A stretch of DNA of 64,000 nt from Natronorubrum aibiense (lineage in GTDB: Archaea; Halobacteriota; Halobacteria; Halobacteriales; Natrialbaceae): contig NZ_CP045488.1 in assembly GCF_009392895.1 (NCBI RefSeq), positions 3,038,001 to 3,102,000 of the forward strand, in the 5' to 3' direction. Below are positions 34,523 through 43,601 of the stretch, in pieces; the stretch's first letter is position 1; each line of letters begins with the position of its first letter. The position numbers were made by a program, and so were the translations under genes. The notes below the pieces were generated by a model. That model had not been told where the DNA came from and ran no database searches. It was given only the letters and a program-made list of their open reading frames with translations.

Positions 34523-35619
34523 CCGACCGCGCGGATGCCGATCAGGAACTCGAGTTGGCCCTCGTGTACCGGCCGTTTTCGCTCCCGCTTGCGTCTCCGC
34601 TCGAGACGGCCGCCGGAACGATCGACTCACGCGATGGGTTTCTGATCCGAATCGTGGGCACGGCACCTGACGTAGACGGGCAGGCCGTCGGCTACGGCGA
34701 AGCGACGCCGCTTGCGGGCTGGACGGAGTCGCGCGCCGACTGCGAGGCCGCGCTCGAGCGCGCGAGCGACGCGATCCGCGACGGGCCGACTGCGGCGCTC
34801 GAGGCCGTCGAAAAACAGGTCGCGGCCAGACACGCGATCACGCTCGCGCTCGCGGATCTACGGGCGCGTCGGGTCGCGACGCCGCTGTATCGGTACGTCG
34901 GACAGGGCCCGATGGTCGGACGGGTGCCAGTCAATGCGACGATTGGCGACGGCACTCCCGAGGAGACCGCTCGAGCAGCCGGCGAGGCTGTCGACCGCGG
35001 TTTCGATTGCTGTAAAATAAAGGTCGGCGCCCGAGATGTCGAGACGGACATCGAACGGCTCCGGCGGACTCGCGCGGCCGTCGGCCCCGACGTCGAACTG
35101 CGAGTCGACGCGAACGAGGCCTGGACCTACGACGAGGCGACGACGTCGCTTGCGGCGTTTGCCGACCTCGACGTCTCGATCCTCGAGCAACCCCTGCCGG
35201 CAGGCGCACTCGAGGGCCACGCCGCACTTCGGGAGTTCGAACCCGGCGAGGGAGTCGCGATTGCCATCGACGAAGGGCTGCTCGAGCACGGCGTCGATGC
35301 GATCTGTGAGGCGGGCGCGGCCGACGTGCTCGTCCTCAAACCCATGGCGCTCGGCGGGATCGATATCGCTCGTCAGATCGCCGCGTGGGTACAGGAACTC
35401 GAGATCACACCGATCGTGACGACGACGATCGACGGCGTCGTCGCCAGAACGGGTGCGGTGCACCTCGCCGCATCGATCCCGAACGTGCCGGCCTGTGGGC
35501 TGGCCACGGCCTCGTTGCTCGCCGACGATCTAGGCCGCGATCCCGTCCTGCTCGAAAAAGGGTCGGCGGTCGTCCCACAGGCGAAGGGCCTCGGCGTCGA
35601 GGGGGTGTGGGCCGAGTGA
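34519..35619 (+). CDS. menC: o-Succinylbenzoate synthase
   Basis: A 366-residue enolase-superfamily enzyme that dehydrates SHCHC to o-succinylbenzoate. Catalytic acid/base lysine candidates are in CCKIKVG, metal ligands in LRVDANEAW (Asp), ILEQPLP (Glu) and AIDEGL (Asp), and the second lysine in VLKPMALGG. GTG at 34519 is the start, overlapping the menA TGA. A longer in-frame extension upstream lies inside menA and is rejected. The stop overlaps the menE start. Confidence 0.95.
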   Translation: MTDRADADQELELALVYRPFSLPLASPLETAAGTIDSRDGFLIRIVGTAPDVDGQAVGYGEATPLAGWTESRADCEAALERASDAIRDGPTAALEAVEKQVAARHAITLALADLRARRVATPLYRYVGQGPMVGRVPVNATIGDGTPEETARAAGEAVDRGFDCCKIKVGARDVETDIERLRRTRAAVGPDVELRVDANEAWTYDEATTSLAAFADLDVSILEQPLPAGALEGHAALREFEPGEGVAIAIDEGLLEHGVDAICEAGAADVLVLKPMALGGIDIARQIAAWVQELEITPIVTTTIDGVVARTGAVHLAASIPNVPACGLATASLLADDLGRDPVLLEKGSAVVPQAKGLGVEGVWAE

Positions 35620-37217
35620 TGGGCCACCCCGTCGACTGGCCGACCCGCGATCTGCTCTCCCATCGGGTGGCCGTGACGCCCCAGCGAACGGCGCTGCTCG
35701 ACGAGGAGACGGGGGCGACGTGGACCTACCGGGAGCTGGATCGTCGGGTCGATCGGGTCGCCGCGTCGCTCGAGGAGTTCGAGACGGGCCGGGACCAGCC
35801 ACGACTCGGCGTCCTCATGGACACCAGACCCACGTTCGTCACCGTCTTCTTCGCGGCGATGCGGGCGGGGTTGACGGTCGTCCCGTTAAACGTCCGCGAA
35901 ACGGTCGCCGAACTCGCCGGGAAAGCCGAGCGCACGGCTCCCAACGCCGTCGTCTGCGAGCGCGACACCGAATCGATGGCGCTCGAGGTTGTCGACGCAT
36001 TCGAATCCGACGCAGCGACCGAGTCACCTGCCGTCTTGACCGTCGACGAGCCAGCCAACGGACGGACGCGACGACTGCGTGCAAGTGTGGACGCTGGCGA
36101 GCCGGACGCCACGCCGTTGGTCGAACCAGTCTCGCTCGAGCGCGACGATCCGTTGGTGATCATGTTCACGTCGGGCACCTCTGGCGAGCCCAAAGCCGTC
36201 CGGCTGACCGTCGGTAATCTCGTCGCGAGCGCGACCGCGTCGGCGTTCCGGCTAGGTGTCGATCCCGACGACCGCTGGCTGTGCTGTCTCCCGATGTACC
36301 ACATGGGTGGGCTGGCCCCCGTCCTGCGGTCGACGCTGTACGGCACGCCGGTCGTCGTCCAGCGCTCGTTCGACCGCCACGAGACCGCTCGCGTCCTCGA
36401 CGAGTACGAAATCACGGGCGTCTCCCTAGTGCCGACGATGTGCAAACGGCTGCTCGATGCGGGCTGGGTGTCCACCGAATCGTTGCGATTCGTCCTTTTG
36501 GGCGGCGCGCCGGCCTCGAGCGAACTGCTCGAGCGCTGCCGGACGGCCAGCGTGCCGGCGTACCCGACCTACGGGATGACCGAAACGGCCTCACAGATCG
36601 CGACGGCGACACCCGCGGAGGCAGCGAGTCACGAGGGGACGGTCGGCCAGCCGCTGGTGTTCACCGACGTGACGGTCGTCGACGACGCGGGCGAGCCGGT
36701 CCCGGCCGGCGAAACGGGCGAACTGGTCGTCTCCGGGCCGACGGTGACGCCGGGCTATCTCGAAGACGAGCACACGGACACCGCATTCGGCGAGCACGGC
36801 CTCTACACGGGCGACGTCGGCTATCAGGACGAGGACGGCCGGCTGTGGGTGCTCAACCGTCGGAGCGACCGGATCGTCACGGGCGGCGAGAACGTCGATC
36901 CCGGCGAGGTGATCGCGGTGCTCCGGGCTCATCACCACGTCGAGGACGCTGCCGTCGTCGGCCTGGCAGACGACGAGTGGGGTGAGCGGGTCGCGGCGCT
37001 CGTCGTTCCGGACGCGGAACTGGGCTCAGACGGCGACGGCGCGCTCGAACCCCATTCCCTCCTCGCTCACTGCACGCCCCATCTCGCCGGGTTCAAGCGG
37101 CCGAAGACGATCGGGGTTGCCGATTCGCTTCCCCGGACGGCCTCGGGAACCGTCGACCGCGATGCGGTTCGGGACCGACTGCTCGAGGACGGAGTCGACG
37201 TGAGCGGGGCGGCGTAG
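35619..37217 (+). CDS. menE: o-Succinylbenzoate-CoA ligase
   Basis: A 532-residue adenylate-forming enzyme that activates o-succinylbenzoate with ATP and CoA. Motifs are the P-loop MFTSGTSGEPKAVRLT, YPTYGMTETAS, GLYTGDVGYQDEDGRLWVLNRRSDRIVTGGENVDPGEVI, and the C-terminal GFKRPKTIGVADSLPRTASGTVDR with the catalytic lysine. The ATG overlaps the menC stop by one base, making menA-menC-menE a tightly coupled operon. Length is normal. Confidence 0.95.
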   Translation: MGHPVDWPTRDLLSHRVAVTPQRTALLDEETGATWTYRELDRRVDRVAASLEEFETGRDQPRLGVLMDTRPTFVTVFFAAMRAGLTVVPLNVRETVAELAGKAERTAPNAVVCERDTESMALEVVDAFESDAATESPAVLTVDEPANGRTRRLRASVDAGEPDATPLVEPVSLERDDPLVIMFTSGTSGEPKAVRLTVGNLVASATASAFRLGVDPDDRWLCCLPMYHMGGLAPVLRSTLYGTPVVVQRSFDRHETARVLDEYEITGVSLVPTMCKRLLDAGWVSTESLRFVLLGGAPASSELLERCRTASVPAYPTYGMTETASQIATATPAEAASHEGTVGQPLVFTDVTVVDDAGEPVPAGETGELVVSGPTVTPGYLEDEHTDTAFGEHGLYTGDVGYQDEDGRLWVLNRRSDRIVTGGENVDPGEVIAVLRAHHHVEDAAVVGLADDEWGERVAALVVPDAELGSDGDGALEPHSLLAHCTPHLAGFKRPKTIGVADSLPRTASGTVDRDAVRDRLLEDGVDVSGAA

Positions 37218-37308
37218 TTCCGTCGCCGTCAGCTGTACCGACTGCCGCGGCGATGAGTGTTCCACGAAAGTAGTTTAGGGGCAGGATCGCCTGCGCCGAC
37301 GAGGTCGG

Positions 37309-38898
37309 TTAGTCGTCGTCGACTGCGCTCCGGGACGCTGGCTGCGGACGGGGCGTCCGTGAGTCCGACTGAGGTCGCTCGTCGTCGGTGACGGAGTCTC
37401 GAGCGACGACGTAACTGCCGTACAGGACGAGCAACAGGAACAGCGAGAACGGGAGCGCCATCGTTACCGAGAGCGACTCGATGGCGCTGAACTCCTCGAG
37501 TCGGAGCGACATCATTCCGAACACCGCCAGCAGCCCGCCCCACCACGCGCGATTTCGCGGGTTCGGATTCTCGTCGCCCAGCGTGATCGCGGAGATCATA
37601 AAGACCGCCGAGTCGAGCGACGTGATGATGTAACCGGCGATGATGAAGACGAACAGCACTGCAAGCGCCGTCCCGAACGGCGTAATCTGGAGCGCCCTCG
37701 CGATCGCCGCGGGGTTGCCCGCTGCGGCCATCGCCTCGGCGACCGGTCCCTGATAGCCCGGTGCGAGCACCCAGCCGCCGATGAGGCCGTGTTGGATCCA
37801 GGTGAAGACCGTCGGGACCACGACGAGCACGGCGAACATCTCCCGGATGGTCCGCCCTTTCGAGACGCGGGCGACGAAGCTCCCGACGAAGATGCTCCAG
37901 GCGGCCCACCAGGCCCACCAGAAGCCGGTCCAGTTGGCTGCCCAGTTACTGCCGGTTCCCGGGGCCGTATACAGCGTCAGGCGGAACATATTGCTGAGCC
38001 AGACGCCCGTCGCGTCCAGACTCAACTCGAGCATATAGAGGGTCGGGCCGACGACCACGAGCACGCCCATTGCGATGCCGATGAGGACCACCGTCGCGCG
38101 GGCCGCGTTTCGGATGCCCTTCCGCAGCCCGAGCCAGACGTCGCCGAGGAAGACGACACCGATGAGTGCGAACACGACGTAGGTCAAGACCGTCGCATCG
38201 AGCCCGAACACCCGGCCGAGGATCGCCGACATCGTCTGTGCACTGAAGCCGAGCGTCGTCGAAATACCACCGATCGTCGCGATGAGTGCCGCCAGATCGA
38301 CCAGCCAGTAGAGGCCGGGGATCCGATCCTCGTCGACGACGCCGGTGAGCAGCGAACTGATCTTGTAGTCGCCGACGCCGTCCGTATAAACCACGATCCC
38401 GAAGGCGATCGCGACGGGGAGATACCACATCGCCAGCCCCGGAAACACCTCGTGGATGAACATGAACGCCAGCGCCATCGATTCGATGGACGCACCCTGC
38501 ACGGGAGCCGGCTCCGGCGGCGGGTGCTGGACGATCGAGATCGGTTCCGCGACGCCCCAGATAAGCACCGATGCGCCGAACCCGACGGTAAACACCATCG
38601 CCAGCCACGAGAACAGGTCGAACTCCGGTTCGGCATCGGGCCCGCCGATACGGAGTCGGCCGTATTTCGAGACGGTAAAGGCGACCACGGCGACGAGCAG
38701 GACGAACCCGAGGAGAATAAACCACCAGCCGAAGTAGGTGAGTATCCACCCTTTTGCACCGGTGAGCGCACTACTCAGCAGCGACGGGCGGACCAATCCG
38801 AACCCGCCGAGTGCGAGCATCACGCCCATCGTCACGACGAAGAGAACTCGCTCCGCCCGTGAGGCTGCCTCGAGTCCGAAGAGTTTCGCACTGTTCAT
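37309..38898 (-). CDS. BCCT-family compatible-solute transporter
   Basis: A 529-residue, ~12-helix secondary transporter of the betaine/carnitine/choline family. Diagnostic stretches are GFGASVLIWGVAEPISIVQHPP and the aromatic substrate site NWTGFWWAWWAAWSIFVGSFVARVSKGRTIREM. These betaine-type residues fit glycine-betaine uptake for osmoprotection, but substrate prediction is inference. The C-terminal tail is polar and short, without an obvious osmosensing domain. A minus-strand TATA-like ATATTTT near 38913-38920 fits a leaderless start. Confidence 0.92.
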   Translation of the reverse strand: MNSAKLFGLEAASRAERVLFVVTMGVMLALGGFGLVRPSLLSSALTGAKGWILTYFGWWFILLGFVLLVAVVAFTVSKYGRLRIGGPDAEPEFDLFSWLAMVFTVGFGASVLIWGVAEPISIVQHPPPEPAPVQGASIESMALAFMFIHEVFPGLAMWYLPVAIAFGIVVYTDGVGDYKISSLLTGVVDEDRIPGLYWLVDLAALIATIGGISTTLGFSAQTMSAILGRVFGLDATVLTYVVFALIGVVFLGDVWLGLRKGIRNAARATVVLIGIAMGVLVVVGPTLYMLELSLDATGVWLSNMFRLTLYTAPGTGSNWAANWTGFWWAWWAAWSIFVGSFVARVSKGRTIREMFAVLVVVPTVFTWIQHGLIGGWVLAPGYQGPVAEAMAAAGNPAAIARALQITPFGTALAVLFVFIIAGYIITSLDSAVFMISAITLGDENPNPRNRAWWGGLLAVFGMMSLRLEEFSAIESLSVTMALPFSLFLLLVLYGSYVVARDSVTDDERPQSDSRTPRPQPASRSAVDDD

Positions 38899-39217
38899 TG
38901 TTCGATCCGACCGAAAATATCGTCTCGACCACAGTCGTTCGACCGCGCGCCGTTGCTACTCACGATTTTGTGAGCCACCATCAGATGTGTCTCGGAAGCC
39001 ACCACTAAGCACTCAAGTACCCTTTGTCTCGAGCCCCGAGACAGTGATGGTACCATACCTGAAAGTGCGGTCCGCGATGCCCCACTCGAAGGCACGTCGC
39101 TCGAGTCCCGGTGAGCGCTGGACAAACCCGACCGACGCGCGTGACAACCGAATCCGTGGCCCGAAACGGATTGCCGCCGGACACGAAGTTAAGCCGCTGG
39201 CGTTCCTACCCGGACGT
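38899..39217. other. Divergent promoter region of the BCCT and NRDE genes
   Basis: About 320 nt with no convincing gene. It holds the BCCT TATA-like element at ~38913-38920 and an inverted repeat GTCTCG (39027-39032) / CGAGAC (39038-39043). A weak TTAAG at ~39189-39193 lies at leaderless distance from the GTG at 39218. Confidence 0.45.
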
Positions 39218-40015
39218 GTGTGTACGCTCACGCTTGCCTGGCAGGTCTTCGACGACGCGCCAGTGGCGGTCGCCGCCAACCGTGACGAGTCGCTCGAGCG
39301 CGAGTCGCTTCCGCCCGGCGTCTACCGCGAGGAGCCACTGACCGTCGCGCCCACGGACGCCGAAGCCGGCGGCACGTGGATCGGCTACAACGAACACGGC
39401 GTCTTCGTCGGCATTACGAACAAGTGGACCGACGCCGACCTCGCTGCCGAGCGATCGCGCGGGCTGCTCGTCGCCGACGTGCTCGCCGCCGACTCCGCCG
39501 CGGACGCGGCCGCGACGCTCGAGGCGGCGACCGAGACGGACGAGTACGACGCGTTCAACCTCGTCATCGCCGACGCGTCGGCGGCGTACTGCTACCAGTG
39601 GAACGGCGACCTCTCGCGTCTCGAGTTCGAGCCCGGCGTTCACGTCGTCGTCAACGCTGCCGTCAATGAGCTCGTCGACGTGCCGTCGGCTCGCCCCGAC
39701 GTGGCCCGCCAGCAGGCCGACAACGCGCTCGCGGTCCGCGAGGCGCTTGCCGTCGAGGCCGACGAGTCGGTCTCACAGTGGCTCGAACGCGCCGGCGACG
39801 TCCTCGGTGATCACGAGTACGGCGTCTGTCTCCACCGCGACGGCTTCGGCACGAAATCGTCGTCGCTGATCGCCATCGGACCCGAGACGACACGGTATTC
39901 GTTCGCACCGGGGCCACCCTGTGAGACGGCGTACGAGCCTGTCTCGCTCGAGTCGCCCGCGGACGTCGTTTCGTCCGGGGCCGACACAGACGGCGACGTC
40001 GAAGGGCACATTTAA
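39218..40015 (+). CDS. NRDE-family (TANGO2-like) protein
   Basis: A 265-residue protein of the NRDE/TANGO2 family, named after the Asn-Arg-Asp-Glu in VAANRDESLER (~18-28). I start it at GTG 39218, which gives M-C-T-L-T-L-AW. Family members begin with Met-Cys, and Cys2 could be an Ntn-hydrolase-type nucleophile after Met removal. Further blocks are GGTWIGYNEHGVFVGITNKW and GVCLHRDGFGTKSSSLIAIG. The TANGO2 role in heme or lipid/CoA metabolism is debated. The long upstream in-frame extension is non-coding in composition. Confidence 0.85.
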   Translation: MCTLTLAWQVFDDAPVAVAANRDESLERESLPPGVYREEPLTVAPTDAEAGGTWIGYNEHGVFVGITNKWTDADLAAERSRGLLVADVLAADSAADAAATLEAATETDEYDAFNLVIADASAAYCYQWNGDLSRLEFEPGVHVVVNAAVNELVDVPSARPDVARQQADNALAVREALAVEADESVSQWLERAGDVLGDHEYGVCLHRDGFGTKSSSLIAIGPETTRYSFAPGPPCETAYEPVSLESPADVVSSGADTDGDVEGHI

Positions 40016-40087
40016 GCGCCTCGCCCCATCTCATATGCACATGGACGCACTCCTGCCTGTAGCGACGAGTACGGAGAGGTGGTCACC

Positions 40088-40438
40088 GTGAGCGTTTCTG
40101 CGGCCGAAGCCGAACTCTCCGAGGACGAACGGGCCGGACTCGAACTCGTTCGCCAGACCGGCGGCATTCATCAGAGCGATTTCTGGAAGGAACTGGACGT
40201 CTCCTCGCGAAAGGGCAGCCGGATCGTCGAGTCGCTCGTCGAGAAGGAACTGGTCGACCGAGAGGAGACAGTGTACGACGGCCACAACACTTACTACATC
40301 ACGCCGACCGCACGTGACCTCGATTTCACCCTGCTGATGGCCGGCGACATGCTCTCGCCGTTTATCGGCGAAGAAGAGGTCGATCCCAACAGCGACGCCT
40401 TCTCGCAGTGGATCATGAACCTCGCGTACGAACAGTAA
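40088..40438 (+). CDS. Winged-helix transcriptional regulator
   Basis: A 116-residue single-domain DNA-binding protein. The winged helix spans ERAGLELVRQTGGIHQSDFWKELDVSSRKGSRIVESLVEKELVDREETVYDGHNTYYITPT. The recognition helix is SSRKGSRIVESL, and the wing TVYDGHNTYYITP. A C-terminal segment (LLMAGDMLSPFIGEEEVDPNSDAFSQWIMNLAY) probably dimerises. It resembles MarR/ArsR-type archaeal regulators. GTG 40088 (MSVSAAEA) is preferred over GTG 40079. It lies 72 nt after the NRDE gene and may be co-transcribed. Confidence 0.78.
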   Translation: MSVSAAEAELSEDERAGLELVRQTGGIHQSDFWKELDVSSRKGSRIVESLVEKELVDREETVYDGHNTYYITPTARDLDFTLLMAGDMLSPFIGEEEVDPNSDAFSQWIMNLAYEQ

Positions 40439-40528
40439 TTCGATCGACGCCGCGGCGTGTTTCACACTTTCTCGGCGAGTGCCTCGAGAACGGAACCAGC
40501 GCAGCGGTTCAGCCGTGGGTCGCGTGCG

Positions 40529-41797
40529 TTACTCGAGCGCGCTTGCGGCGCGAATCAGGCGTTCTTCGCCGAAGGCCGGGCCAACGAGTTGGAGACCGAC
40601 GGGAAGGCCGTCGGTCTCGCCGGCGGGTACCGAGATCGCCGGCAGATCGGCGAGGTTGACGGGAACGGTGTTCGCGTCGGCGAGGTACATTTTGAGCGGA
40701 TCGTCGAGACTCTCGCCGAGTTCGAACGGCGGGACCGGCATCGTCGGCGACGCGAGCACGTCGACGTCCGACAGCGCCTCATCGAAGTCCTGTTTGACCC
40801 ACGCGCGAGCGTCCTGGGCCTTCTTGTAGTACTTGTCGTGGTAGCCGGCCGAGAGCGCGTAGGTGCCGAGTAAGATGCGGCGTTTGACCTCGTCGCCGAA
40901 CCCTTCCTCGCGCGTCTGGGCGAAGGCGTCGTTCCAGTTGCCGTCAGCCTCAGCGTCGTGGCCGTAGCGCACGCCGTCGAACCGCGCGAGGTTCGACGAG
41001 GCTTCCGACATCGCGATCACGTAGTAGGCTTCGACGGCGTGTTCGACTGAGGGCAGCGAGACTTCCTGGTACTCCGCGCCCTGTGCCTCGAGGTCGGCGA
41101 TGGCGTCCCAGAACGTCTCGACGACGCCCTCGTCGGCGCCCTCGAGCAGTTCCGTGGGGACGCCGATCTTGAGTCCGTCGACGTCGCCGGTAGCGGCGTC
41201 GGCGTAGCTCGAGTCGTCGCCCTCGGTGTGCGTTGTCGCGTCTCGGTCGTCACTCCCAGCGATGACGTCGAGCAACTGGGCAGCGTCTTCGACGGTGTTA
41301 CCGAAGGGACCGATCTGTTCTAAGCTGTTGCCGTAGGCGACGAGCCCGTAGCGCGAGACCAGCCCGTAGGTGGGCTTGATGCCGACGACGCCGCAGAATG
41401 CGGCGGGACAACGGATCGAACCGCCCGTGTCGGAGCCGAGTGCGACGTCGGCTTCGCCCGCGGCGACGGCAGCGGCCGAGCCACCCGACGAGCCGCCGGG
41501 AACGTGGCCCGGCGCGGCCGGGTTGTCCGTCGACCCAAAGTAGGACGTTTCGGTCGTCGTTCCCATTCCGAACTCGTCCATGTTCGCCTTCCCGACGATG
41601 GTCGCGCCGGCGTCTTTGAGCCGGGAGACGACCGTCGCGTCGTACGGCGGGACGTACTCCTCGAGCATCCGCGAACCACAGGTCGTCCGAACGCCTTCGG
41701 TCGAGATGTTGTCCTTGACGGCGACGGTCGTGCCCGCCAGCGGCCCGTCATCGTCGCCCTCGATCGTCTCCTCGGTGATGAAGATCTCGTCCGACAT
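40529..41797 (-). CDS. gatA: Asp/Glu-tRNA amidotransferase subunit A
   Basis: A 422-residue amidase-signature enzyme that releases ammonia from glutamine for Gln-tRNA or Asn-tRNA formation. The Ser-cisSer-Lys triad is seen as AVKDN (Lys28), [10 protein letters not shown] (Ser103/Ser104) and [15 protein letters not shown] (Ser127). ATG 41797 lies 2 nt after gatC, so the two are coupled. gatB, which completes the complex, is not in the window. The upstream in-frame extension overlaps gatC and is rejected. Confidence 0.95.
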   Translation of the reverse strand: MSDEIFITEETIEGDDDGPLAGTTVAVKDNISTEGVRTTCGSRMLEEYVPPYDATVVSRLKDAGATIVGKANMDEFGMGTTTETSYFGSTDNPAAPGHVPGGSSGGSAAAVAAGEADVALGSDTGGSIRCPAAFCGVVGIKPTYGLVSRYGLVAYGNSLEQIGPFGNTVEDAAQLLDVIAGSDDRDATTHTEGDDSSYADAATGDVDGLKIGVPTELLEGADEGVVETFWDAIADLEAQGAEYQEVSLPSVEHAVEAYYVIAMSEASSNLARFDGVRYGHDAEADGNWNDAFAQTREEGFGDEVKRRILLGTYALSAGYHDKYYKKAQDARAWVKQDFDEALSDVDVLASPTMPVPPFELGESLDDPLKMYLADANTVPVNLADLPAISVPAGETDGLPVGLQLVGPAFGEERLIRAASALE

Positions 41798-41799
41798 GA

Positions 41800-42078
41800 T
41801 CAGGAGACGTTCGGGCCTTTGAAAAAGCCGTCTTCGGTTTCGGAGGCGTTCTCGAGGGCCGACTCGCGCTCGAGCGAGTCGCGGACCTCGTCGGGTCGCA
41901 TCACGTTCGTCAGGTCGGCCTCTCGGTCGACTTCGGGTACCTCGTCTAACGTCTCGAAATACTCGAGGATGTCCGCGAACTGTCGCGTGAACTGGTCGAC
42001 CTCGTCGTCGTCGAGGCCGACGCGAGCCAGTTCCGCGACGTGGCGGACCTCCTCGGGACTGACGGCGTCGTCGCTCAT
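41800..42078 (-). CDS. gatC: Asp/Glu-tRNA amidotransferase subunit C
   Basis: A 92-residue small subunit that stabilises GatA and bridges to GatB. It shows the family start VSPEEVRHVAELARVGLDDDEVDQFTRQFADILEYFETLDEVPEVD and the C-terminal MRPDEVRDSLERESALENA…DGFFKGPNV. The ATG at 42078 gives normal length. It is the first gene of a gatC-gatA operon. Confidence 0.94.
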   Translation of the reverse strand: MSDDAVSPEEVRHVAELARVGLDDDEVDQFTRQFADILEYFETLDEVPEVDREADLTNVMRPDEVRDSLERESALENASETEDGFFKGPNVS

Positions 42079-42300
42079 GCTTGCTCGCACTTGCCAGTAG
42101 GGAGTAAGGGTTTCGATACATCGATCCAGTCGCACCCGTCTGTCGCGCTGTGTCGAACCGAACGGTCAACGGCTGGCCGAAATCGACACCCCCGAAGCTC
42201 CGCGTTCATCTCGCGATACTATCGAAGAATTTAAGTGAAGACGAGACTAGGGTACAGTCCACGATAGAGCGTTTTCCAGCGATCGTTGTGACCTACCACG

Positions 42301-43278
42301 ATGACTGATACCACGATCCGAACGCGGAGCGGCGAGCGCAGTCAGCGCGAATCGACCGAGTCGAGCGAGCGAGCGACCGAACGAGAACAGTGTCCGGAGT
42401 GTGGCGGCCGCCTCGTCTCCGATGCAGAACACGCCGAAACCGTCTGTGACGACTGTGGACTCGTCGTCGACGAAGGCGAGATCGACCGCGGCCCCGAGTG
42501 GCGGGCGTTCGACGCCAGCGAGAAAGACGAGAAATCCCGCGTCGGCGCCCCCACGACGAATATGATGCACGATCAGGGGCTCTCGACGAACATCGGCTGG
42601 CAGAACAAAGACGCCTACGGGAAATCCCTCTCGAGTCGCCAGCGAAAGAAGATGCAGCGCCTCCGTACGTGGAACGAGCGCTTTCGCACCCGCGACTCGA
42701 AAGAGCGCAACCTCAAACAGGCACTGGGCGAGATCGACCGCATGGCGTCGGCGCTCGGGCTCCCCAAGAACGTCCGTGAGACGGCGAGTGTCATCTATCG
42801 CCGCGCCTTAGAGGAGGACCTGCTGCCGGGTCGTTCGATCGAAGGCGTTGCGACGTCCGCGCTGTACGCTGCCGCCCGCCAGGCTGGCACGCCACGGAGC
42901 CTCGACGAAATCGCGGCCGTCTCCCGCGTCGAGAAAGACGAGATCGCCCGCACCTACCGCTACGTGATCCGGGAACTCGGCCTCGAGGTCCAGCCGGCCG
43001 ATCCCGAAAACTACGTCCCGCGCTTTGCCAGCGAACTCGATCTCTCCGACGAGACCGAACGCCGCGCTCGCAGCCTCCTGTCGTCCGCGAAAGAACAGGG
43101 TATCCACAGCGGCAAGTCGCCGGTCGGCCTCGCCGCCGCCGCCGTCTACGCCGCCGCACTGTTGACGAACGAAAAAGTCACCCAGAACGATGTCAGCGAC
43201 GTCGCCAGCATCTCGGAAGTGACGATCCGAAACCGCTATCACGAGTTGCTCGAGGCCGAAGACAGCGGGCTGGCCTGA
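42301..43278 (+). CDS. tfb: Transcription initiation factor IIB (TFB)
   Basis: A 325-residue general transcription factor. The N-terminal zinc ribbon is CPECGGRL…VCDDCGLVVDEGEIDRGPEW (Cys31, Cys34, Cys49, Cys52). The B-reader region is RAFDASEKDEKSRVGAP. Two cyclin folds follow (NLKQALGEIDRMASALGLPKNVRETASVIYRRALEEDLLPGRSIEGVATSALYAAARQ and the second ending EVTIRNRYHELLEA). Haloarchaea carry several TFBs, and this one has a standard length with a polar, Ser/Arg-rich N-terminus. A TATA-like TTTAAG lies ~65-70 nt upstream, so its mRNA probably has a 5' leader, unlike many neighbours. Confidence 0.96.
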   Translation: MTDTTIRTRSGERSQRESTESSERATEREQCPECGGRLVSDAEHAETVCDDCGLVVDEGEIDRGPEWRAFDASEKDEKSRVGAPTTNMMHDQGLSTNIGWQNKDAYGKSLSSRQRKKMQRLRTWNERFRTRDSKERNLKQALGEIDRMASALGLPKNVRETASVIYRRALEEDLLPGRSIEGVATSALYAAARQAGTPRSLDEIAAVSRVEKDEIARTYRYVIRELGLEVQPADPENYVPRFASELDLSDETERRARSLLSSAKEQGIHSGKSPVGLAAAAVYAAALLTNEKVTQNDVSDVASISEVTIRNRYHELLEAEDSGLA

Positions 43279-43400
43279 CGGTTCGGAGGAAGGATTTTCT
43301 CGCGGTAAGGATATGTTGACTCGAGTTATTCGGTGGCTATCGGTCACGCAGTCGTGACAGTCACACCATACTGAATATCCTCGCTCAGGACTGCTCTCGT

Positions 43401-43526
43401 ATGCCCTGTGATAACTGTGCGTCAGAGGAGGTCGCGTACACGCTCACGACTCACGTCTCGAACGAGCCCGGCAAGCAGATCGATCTGCACTTCTGCTCGA
43501 GTGAGTGCCTGCGCGTCTGGACCTGA
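43401..43526 (+). CDS. 41-residue mini zinc-binding protein
   Basis: A very small open frame with a coherent protein signature: MPCDNCASEE at the start and HFCSSECLRVW at the end. The pattern C-x2-C-x25-C-x3-C is reminiscent of TRASH or DUF7576-type treble clefs that bind a metal. The codon bias is haloarchaeal and the frame fills the gap between tfb and the hydrolase. Function unknown; metal sensing or protein binding would fit. Confidence 0.65.
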   Translation: MPCDNCASEEVAYTLTTHVSNEPGKQIDLHFCSSECLRVWT

Positions 43527-43570
43527 GGTCACGTCTCGAGCGAGGAACGCTACTCGGCTGTGGACCGACA

Positions 43571-43579
43571 GTATATCAC
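43571..43579 (+). promoter_or_regulatory. TATA box of the alpha/beta hydrolase gene
   Basis: GTATATCAC is centred ~27 nt upstream of the ATG at 43602, consistent with a leaderless mRNA and supporting that start. Confidence 0.55.
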
Positions 43580-43601
43580 GCTCCCCGTTGGCACACGGAG
43601 T

